The translations under genes and the position numbers were made by a program. A DNA stretch of 64,000 nucleotides from a bacterium (GTDB lineage: Bacteria; Pseudomonadota; Alphaproteobacteria; Rhizobiales; Aestuariivirgaceae). Of the stretch, positions 57,848 to 64,000 are shown piece by piece. Below the pieces are notes generated by a model. It saw nothing but the letters and a program-made list of their open reading frames with translations, was not told the origin of the DNA and did not search any database. The stretch covers positions 1 to 64,000 of the forward strand of contig JALHQC010000011.1 of assembly GCA_022842165.1 (NCBI GenBank), given 5' to 3'. Position 1 is the stretch's first letter; every line of letters starts with the position of its first letter.

Positions 57848-59050
57848 TCAGAAGTCGAGAAGAAGTATTTTTGCGAGGTCGCCCTTGTCTGCCGCCGGAG
57901 CATGGGGCGGGCGGACGATCAGCGCGTCTGCCTCGCGGAACGTCCGCTGCATGGATGAATCCTGCTTCGAGAACGGCGTCACCGTCCGGCTGCCATCCGC
58001 CGCAATCGCGAGCCTTGCCCGCACATAGTCCTGGCGGCCGTCATTCTCCTTCATCGCCGTGCCGAGCCTCGCCTCTGCGAGGTCGTCCCCGGTGGCAAGG
58101 CCAAGCATCGCGTCGAGGAGCGGCTTCAGGAACAGCCGCGCGCACACCAGCGCCGAAACCGGGTTCCCCGGCAGCCCCATCACCTGCAGCGGGCCTTTCC
58201 GGCCATACATGAAGGGCTTGCCCGGCCGCATGGCAATCTTCCAGAAATCGATCCTGACGCCTGAATTCTTCAGCGCCTCCTGCACATAGTCATGATCGCC
58301 CACCGAAGCCCCGCCGGTCGTCAGCAGGATGTCGGCATTCGAAGCTTTCGCAATCGCCCGTTCCGTCGCCTTCAGGCTGTCAGGGATGATGCCGAGATTG
58401 ACCACCTTGGCGCCGAAGCGCTCGGCCATGGCCGCAAGCGCATTGCTGTTCGAGGACACGATCTGGTCTGCTCCCGGCCTGCCGCCCGGCAGCACCAGTT
58501 CGTCACCGGTTGCGAACAGGGCGACGACCGGCTTCCTCCGCACACGGAGGGTTCCGGCATTCGCCGCCGCCGCCAGCCCGATGTCACGCGCGTTGAGCCG
58601 CGTACCCGCCGGAATGAGAATCTCGCCGCGCCTGAAGTCGAGCCCCGTGAACCGCACGTTTTGCGCAGGCTTCACGCCTTGCAGCACCGTCACGCTGCCG
58701 TCCTGCGCCTCCGTATTCTCCTGTATCACCACGGCATCGGCCCCGCGCGGCATTGGTGCGCCGGTGAAGATGCGCACGGCCTCGCCGGATCGGACCATGC
58801 CGGCAAACCGGTGGCCCGCCGCCGAAACGCCCGTCACCTTCAGCACCACCGGCGTTGAAGCGGTATCGGCGGACAGAACCGCATAGCCATCCATGGCGGA
58901 ACCGTCGAAGGGTGGTTGGTTCCGCCTTGCGAGAAGCGGTTTGGCCAGCACCCGGCCTTGCGCCTCGCCAATTGCGACGTCCTCGCCCCCCAGCGCCTTT
59001 ACGCCTTTCAGAATTTGTGTCCGCGCATCCTCGACGGGCAGCAGCGCCAT
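57848..59050 (-). CDS. moeA: Molybdopterin molybdotransferase MoeA
   Basis: PPFDGSAMDGYAV, IFTGAPMPRGADAVV, TTGGASVGDHDYV, GLPGNPVSALV. Confidence 0.97.
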   Translation of the reverse strand: MALLPVEDARTQILKGVKALGGEDVAIGEAQGRVLAKPLLARRNQPPFDGSAMDGYAVLSADTASTPVVLKVTGVSAAGHRFAGMVRSGEAVRIFTGAPMPRGADAVVIQENTEAQDGSVTVLQGVKPAQNVRFTGLDFRRGEILIPAGTRLNARDIGLAAAANAGTLRVRRKPVVALFATGDELVLPGGRPGADQIVSSNSNALAAMAERFGAKVVNLGIIPDSLKATERAIAKASNADILLTTGGASVGDHDYVQEALKNSGVRIDFWKIAMRPGKPFMYGRKGPLQVMGLPGNPVSALVCARLFLKPLLDAMLGLATGDDLAEARLGTAMKENDGRQDYVRARLAIAADGSRTVTPFSKQDSSMQRTFREADALIVRPPHAPAADKGDLAKILLLDF

Positions 59051-59056
59051 GGTGAC

Positions 59057-59533
59057 TTACTCCGCTGTGTAGTGACCGGACTTTCCGCCCGACTTCTCGA
59101 CGAGCCGCAAATCGGTAATCCTCATTCCCCGGTCCACCGCCTTGCACATGTCGTAGAGCGTCAGGCAGGCGACGGAGCACGCCGTCAGCGCCTCCATCTC
59201 GACACCGGTCTTTCCCTCGACCTTCACCGTCGCCGTCACCTCGATCGCGGAGGAGGGCACATCGGGCGCAAATTCAACCGACACTTTCGAGATCATCAGC
59301 GGATGGCACAGCGGGATCAGTTCATGCGTTTTCTTCGCGGCCATGATGCCGGCAATCCGTGCCGTGGCGAGAACATCGCCCTTCTTCGCCTTGCCTTCAA
59401 GGATGAGCGCCAGGGTTTCCGGCAGCATCTCGACCTTCGCCTTCGCGGTGGCGCTCCGTGTCGTCACGTCCTTGTCCGAAACGTCCACCATGTGGGCGTT
59501 GCCAGTGGAATCGAGGTGGGTGAGCTTGCTCAT
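59057..59533 (-). CDS. moaC: Cyclic pyranopterin monophosphate synthase MoaC
   Basis: [55 protein letters not shown]. Confidence 0.97.
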   Translation of the reverse strand: MSKLTHLDSTGNAHMVDVSDKDVTTRSATAKAKVEMLPETLALILEGKAKKGDVLATARIAGIMAAKKTHELIPLCHPLMISKVSVEFAPDVPSSAIEVTATVKVEGKTGVEMEALTACSVACLTLYDMCKAVDRGMRITDLRLVEKSGGKSGHYTAE

Positions 59534-60324
59534 GGTTTCGTCAGGATAGCACGCGTTGCAGCCGCCACGTCCACCTGCCGCATCAGGCTTTCGCCGATCA
59601 GGAAGGCGTTGACGCCCACCCTGGCGAGACGCGCCAGATCGGCTGGCGCGAACAGGCCGCTCTCGCCCACCGCCATGCGGCCCGCAGGAATGCGCGGCGC
59701 CAGCCGTTCGGTGGTTTCAAGCGTGGTGTTGAAGGTATGGAGATCGCGGTTGTTGACGCCGATCATCCGTGAACGGAGCTTCAGTGCCCGCTCCAGCTCT
59801 TCCTCGTTGTGAACCTCGACCAGCACGTCGAGTCCCCAATGGGCCGCCGCCGCTTCGAGTTCCGCTGCCATCGCGTCTTCGATCATCGCCATGATGAGCA
59901 GAATGCAGTCGCCGCCCCAGGCGCGCGCTTCCGCCACCTGCCAGGTGTCGAGCATGAAATCCTTGCGCAGCGCCGGCAGCGAACACGCCGCCCGCGCCGC
60001 CGTCAGGAATTCCGGCGCGCCCTGGAACGAGGGCCGGTCCGTCAGCACCGAGAGACACGCGGCACCACCTGCCTCATAGGCTTTCGCCAGGAATGGCGGG
60101 TCGAAATCGGCGCGGATGAGCCCCTTGGATGGGCTGGCCTTCTTGATCTCGGCGATGAGTCCCCATTGGCCAGCCTCCGCCCTTGCGTCGAGCGCTGCCG
60201 CAAAGCCGCGCACCGGCGGCGCGGCCTTGGCGCGCGCCTCCAATTCGGAATAGGGGAGCGCCGCCTTTGCCGCTGCCACTTCGTCGCGCTTGTAGGTGGC
60301 GATCTTGTCGAGAATGGTTGCCAT
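59530..60324 (-). CDS. trpC: Indole-3-glycerol phosphate synthase
   Basis: [42 protein letters not shown]. Confidence 0.97.
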   Translation of the reverse strand: MATILDKIATYKRDEVAAAKAALPYSELEARAKAAPPVRGFAAALDARAEAGQWGLIAEIKKASPSKGLIRADFDPPFLAKAYEAGGAACLSVLTDRPSFQGAPEFLTAARAACSLPALRKDFMLDTWQVAEARAWGGDCILLIMAMIEDAMAAELEAAAAHWGLDVLVEVHNEEELERALKLRSRMIGVNNRDLHTFNTTLETTERLAPRIPAGRMAVGESGLFAPADLARLARVGVNAFLIGESLMRQVDVAAATRAILTKP

Positions 60325-61337
60325 CAGCCGTTTGAAACCTTCACAAGGGCGTTCAACGCACCTTCCGCTGCACCACTGTCGATTGCCTTCTGCGCCTGTG
60401 CCACGCCCGTTTTGAGGTCGGCAGCCTTGCCCGCCACGATCAGCGCGGCACCCGCGGTCATCACCGCCGCGTCACGGAAGGCGCCTGGCTTTCCCGCCAG
60501 CACATGGCGCAGCGCCTCGGCATTATGCGCGGCGTCGGCACCTTTCAGTGCCTCGAAGGACGAGCGTTGCAGTCCCGCCGCCTCGGGCGTCACTTCGAAG
60601 CTGCGGATGGCGCCGTCCTTCAGTTCCGAAATCCACGTCGTTCCGCTCGGCACGATCTCGTCCATTCCGCCGTCGCCATGGCAGATCCAGCAGGCCTCGC
60701 ATCCCAGGTTCTTCAGAACATGGGCGAGGGGTTCAACCCAAGTCCTTGAAAAGACGCCCGTAACCTGCCGCCGGACGCCGGCGGGGTTCGACAGCGGTCC
60801 CAGCAGGTTGAAGATCGTCCGCGTGCCAAGCTCCACCCGGCTCGGCCCCACGTGCTTCATCGAGGCATGATGCGCCGGCGCGAACATGAAGCCGAGGCCC
60901 GCCTCCGATATGCATTCGGAAATCTTCGCCGGCGCGACATCGATCTTGACGCCGAGCGCCATCAGCACATCCGCCGCTCCGGATTTGGACGACAGCGCCC
61001 GGTTACCATGCTTGGCCACCTTCAGCCCCGCGCCCGCCGCCACGAAGGCCGCGCAGGTCGAGATGTTGTACGAGCCGGACGAGTCTCCACCGGTGCCGAC
61101 GATGTCGATCGCACCGTCGGGCGCATCGACCCGCACCATCTTCTCGCGCATGATGTCGACGGCGCCGGTGATCTCGTCGACCGTTTCGCCGCGCACCCGC
61201 AGCGCCATCAGCAAGCCGCCGATCTGCGAGGGTGTGGCCTCGCCCGACATCATGATGTTGAAGGCATCCCGCGCCTCGGCGCGCGTCAACGCCGTTCCGT
61301 TGGCGGCCTTGGCGATGATCGGCTTCAGATCGGCCAT
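60324..61337 (-). CDS. trpD: Anthranilate phosphoribosyltransferase
   Basis: [48 protein letters not shown]. Confidence 0.98.
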   Translation of the reverse strand: MADLKPIIAKAANGTALTRAEARDAFNIMMSGEATPSQIGGLLMALRVRGETVDEITGAVDIMREKMVRVDAPDGAIDIVGTGGDSSGSYNISTCAAFVAAGAGLKVAKHGNRALSSKSGAADVLMALGVKIDVAPAKISECISEAGLGFMFAPAHHASMKHVGPSRVELGTRTIFNLLGPLSNPAGVRRQVTGVFSRTWVEPLAHVLKNLGCEACWICHGDGGMDEIVPSGTTWISELKDGAIRSFEVTPEAAGLQRSSFEALKGADAAHNAEALRHVLAGKPGAFRDAAVMTAGAALIVAGKAADLKTGVAQAQKAIDSGAAEGALNALVKVSNG

Positions 61338-61909
61338 CAGCGCACCCCCGCCAGGTCGAGGAAATTCCGCAACAGTTTGTGCCCGTGTTCCGAAGCGATG
61401 CTCTCCGGGTGGAACTGCACGCCATGCACGTTCTTGGTCTTGTGCTGCAATCCCATGATCAGCCCATCCGTCTCCGCCGTCACTTCGAGGCAATCCGGAA
61501 GATTAGCCCTGTCCACGATCAGCGAATGATAGCGCGTCGCGGTAAAATCCTGCGGCAGGCCCTTGAACACGCCCTGGCCCGTATGATGCACTTTCGACAC
61601 CTTGCCATGCATCAGCTTCGGCGCCCGCACCACGTCGCCCCCGAAGCACTGCCCCATCGACTGCATGCCGAGGCACACGCCGAAGATCGGGATCGTCCCC
61701 GCCGCCTTTTCGATCAACTCCAGGCAGATGCCCGCCTCGTTGGGTGTTGCAGGCCCGGGCGATATCACGATCGCCTCGGGCTTGGCGGAGATCACCTGTC
61801 CCACACTGATCTTGTCGTTCCGGTGCACCACCGTCTCCGCACCGAGATCGCCGAGGAAGTGATAGAGGTTATAGGTGAAGCTGTCGTAGTTATCGATGAG
61901 GATGATCAT
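61337..61909 (-). CDS. trpG: Anthranilate synthase component II (glutamine amidotransferase)
   Basis: [50 protein letters not shown]. Confidence 0.98.
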   Translation of the reverse strand: MIILIDNYDSFTYNLYHFLGDLGAETVVHRNDKISVGQVISAKPEAIVISPGPATPNEAGICLELIEKAAGTIPIFGVCLGMQSMGQCFGGDVVRAPKLMHGKVSKVHHTGQGVFKGLPQDFTATRYHSLIVDRANLPDCLEVTAETDGLIMGLQHKTKNVHGVQFHPESIASEHGHKLLRNFLDLAGVR

Positions 61910-63426
61910 TGCGCTCTCCCGGCGCGGCCGGCGAAACGCACTGCCTCTTCGGCGGCGCGGAACAGCGCCTTCGCCTTGTTCACGCATTCCTGGTGCTCGC
62001 TCTCGGGGTCGCTGTCGGCAACGATTCCGGCACCCGCCTGCACATACATCTTCCCATCCTTCACGATGGCAGTCCTGAGAACGATGCAGGTGTCCATCTC
62101 ACCGTCCGCCGAGAAATAGCCCACGCATCCGGCATAAACGCCGCGCTTGTTCTTCTCCAGTTCGTCGATGATTTCCATCGCCCGCACCTTTGGCGCACCC
62201 GAAACCGTGCCGGCGGGAAAGCCTGCAACGAGCGCATCGATGGTGTCGAATCTATTGGAAAGCCGTCCCTCGACGTTCGAGACGATATGCATCACCTGGC
62301 TGTAATATTCGAGGATGAACTGGTCCGTCACCTTAATAGTGCCGATGTCGGCGACCCGGCCTACGTCATTGCGGCCAAGGTCCAGCAGCATCAGGTGTTC
62401 GGCGCGTTCCTTGGGGTCGGCCAGCAGTTCCTCCGCCAAGGCGCGGTCCTCGGCAGGCGTCGCGCCGCGCCGCCGCGTCCCGGCGATCGGCCGGATCGAA
62501 ACCTTGCCGTCCCGCACCCGCACCAGTATCTCCGGGCTCGAGCCGATCACCGAGAACGTATCGAAATCGAGATAGTAAAGGAACGGCGAAGGGTTCACGC
62601 GCCTCAGGCTGCGATAGAGCGAGAAGGGCGGCAGGGTGAAGTCCGTCTCGAAACGCTGCGACAGCACGCATTGGAAGATGTCTCCCGCCGTGATCAAGTC
62701 CTTGGCCTTCAGCACCATCGCCTTGTAGTCCTCAGGCGACGTGTTGGAGCGCGGTGCCGAGATCGGCGGGGCATCCTCGCCGCGCAGCGCCAGGTGATCG
62801 AGCGGCCGGTCGAGCGCGTCGACGATCTCGCTGATCCGCTCCTGCGCCCGTGCATAGGCGGCGCGCGCGGCAAGACCCGCCTCCGCATAGACGGGAGAGG
62901 TCACCGTCACCTCGTCCTTCACGCTGTCGAAGATCGCCATGATGGTGGGGCGGATCAGCATCGCATCCGGCAGGCCCAGCGTATCCGGGTTGGGTGCGGG
63001 CAGCTCTTCCATCAGCCGCACCATGTCATAGCCCATGTAGCCGAATACCCCGGCCGCCATGGGGGGCGCATCTTCCGGCAGCTTGATGCGGCTTTCCGCC
63101 AGCAGCGCTCTCAGCGATTCGAGCGGCGGCAGGTCGAGGGGCACGAACGGCCTCTCGGGTTGCAGCCCCGCCTTGCGGTTGATCGAGGCCTTGCCGCCCT
63201 CGACCTTCCAGATCAGGTCGGGGTTGAGCCCGATGATCGAATAGCGCCCGCGCACCGCGCCGCCTTCGACCGATTCGAGCAGGAAGGAATAGCGCGCATT
63301 GCGGGCCAGCTTCAGCTTGGCTGAAACCGGCGTCTCGAGATCGGCCACAAGCCTGGTCGAGACGATCTGCGCTTCGCCGCGCTCATAGGCGCGGGCGAAG
63401 CTGTCGTAGTCGGGAGAGATGATCAT
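61906..63426 (-). CDS. trpE: Anthranilate synthase component I
   Basis: [56 protein letters not shown]. Confidence 0.98.
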   Translation of the reverse strand: MIISPDYDSFARAYERGEAQIVSTRLVADLETPVSAKLKLARNARYSFLLESVEGGAVRGRYSIIGLNPDLIWKVEGGKASINRKAGLQPERPFVPLDLPPLESLRALLAESRIKLPEDAPPMAAGVFGYMGYDMVRLMEELPAPNPDTLGLPDAMLIRPTIMAIFDSVKDEVTVTSPVYAEAGLAARAAYARAQERISEIVDALDRPLDHLALRGEDAPPISAPRSNTSPEDYKAMVLKAKDLITAGDIFQCVLSQRFETDFTLPPFSLYRSLRRVNPSPFLYYLDFDTFSVIGSSPEILVRVRDGKVSIRPIAGTRRRGATPAEDRALAEELLADPKERAEHLMLLDLGRNDVGRVADIGTIKVTDQFILEYYSQVMHIVSNVEGRLSNRFDTIDALVAGFPAGTVSGAPKVRAMEIIDELEKNKRGVYAGCVGYFSADGEMDTCIVLRTAIVKDGKMYVQAGAGIVADSDPESEHQECVNKAKALFRAAEEAVRFAGRAGRAQ

Positions 63427-63459
63427 TGGTGCCGTCCGGCGAAAAAATGGATCTTGGGG

Positions 63460-64000
63460 TTATTGCGTCTGCGTGCCCGAGATCTGTCGCCAGAGATTTT
63501 CATTGATGGTGACACCCACGCCGCTCTGCAAGGCATCGAGATAGGCGGTGAGAACATCGTTCGAAACCGAACCTTCGAGCTGGCGGCTCAAGGCCTTGGC
63601 CTCTTCCGAGTCCGGGTTGAAACCCGCCAGCAGTACAGGCTGCGACTGCATGATCCTGGCGCCCCGGCCATCGGCCTCGATGCCATAGGCGAAACCGTTC
63701 TCCGGCGCCGCGAACAATGCCGAAACCGCCGCGACATCAAAGCCCGATGACGGCTCGTTCCGCCGCAGGCCCTGCGCCGTTTCGACGGTTGCTCCCGCCT
63801 CGGCGGCGAGGTCTTCGAGCTTCGATCCGGCCCTCAGGCGTTCCACCAGCTTCTTGGCCTTGTCTTCCGACAGCGCCCGCACCTTGGCCGAGACGACGTT
63901 GGCCCGCGCCTGCTCCTTCACCGCATCGAACGGCTTCACGGCGGAAGGCGCCACTTCGCGCACCTCGTACCACACATAACCCTCGTCAAGCTGCAGCGCA
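63460..64000 (-). CDS. ppiD: SurA N-terminal/PpiD-like peptidyl-prolyl isomerase, C-terminal part (runs off window)
   Basis: GYVWYEVREVAPSAVKPFDAVKEQARANVVSAKVRALSEDKAKKLVERL...; open to the window edge, adjacent to trpE. Confidence 0.78.
   Translation of the reverse strand, partial: ALQLDEGYVWYEVREVAPSAVKPFDAVKEQARANVVSAKVRALSEDKAKKLVERLRAGSKLEDLAAEAGATVETAQGLRRNEPSSGFDVAAVSALFAAPENGFAYGIEADGRGARIMQSQPVLLAGFNPDSEEAKALSRQLEGSVSNDVLTAYLDALQSGVGVTINENLWRQISGTQTQ

Noticed and set aside
61909-63324. 471-aa plus-strand ORF antisense to trpE
   Set aside because: Artefact; TrpE is canonical on the minus strand
59530-63426. Separated trp genes and moaC/moeA linkage as unusual
   Set aside because: trpEGDC followed by moaC, moeA and lexA is a common alphaproteobacterial arrangement, not novel
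1-64000. CRISPR arrays, prophage, integrase/transposase genes, toxin-antitoxin or restriction operons
   Set aside because: None seen; no regularly spaced repeats and no corresponding protein motifs in the ORF track

Overview
This is a GC-rich chromosomal segment from an alphaproteobacterium, Hyphomicrobiales-like by gene content and order. It is mostly core genome. It begins with the end of the ribosomal alpha operon (rpsK'-rpoA-rplQ) and ends with a ppiD-trpEGDC-moaC-moeA-lexA block on the minus strand. Recognisable housekeeping genes between them include a DegP-family protease, rarA, uvrA, recQ, ssb, gyrA, coaD, two cyclophilins, queA-tgt, clpS-clpA, tRNA-Lys, glmU and glmS. Accessory content includes a LuxR-type solo regulator, an Lrp/decarboxylase divergent pair, a polyamine-type ABC importer next to an 8-oxoguanine-deaminase-like amidohydrolase and an alpha/beta hydrolase, and a polar amino-acid ABC importer with an M20 amidohydrolase. 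There is also a 992-aa fusion of an aminotransferase-like domain to a 2-hydroxyacid-dehydrogenase-like domain, and a lower-GC orphan ORF with a HEPN-like R-x4-H motif. I saw no CRISPR array, prophage, transposase or obvious defence operon. The best leads are the HEPN-like orphan (25913-26620), the 992-aa fusion (44048-47026), a CoxG/SRPBCC domain with a histone-H1-like tail, a near-consensus sigma-54 promoter ahead of a 36-aa membrane micro-ORF, LexA boxes at ssb and lexA (the latter around its own Shine-Dalgarno), and several palindromic intergenic elements. All functional calls come from reading the translated sequence; no database searches were run.
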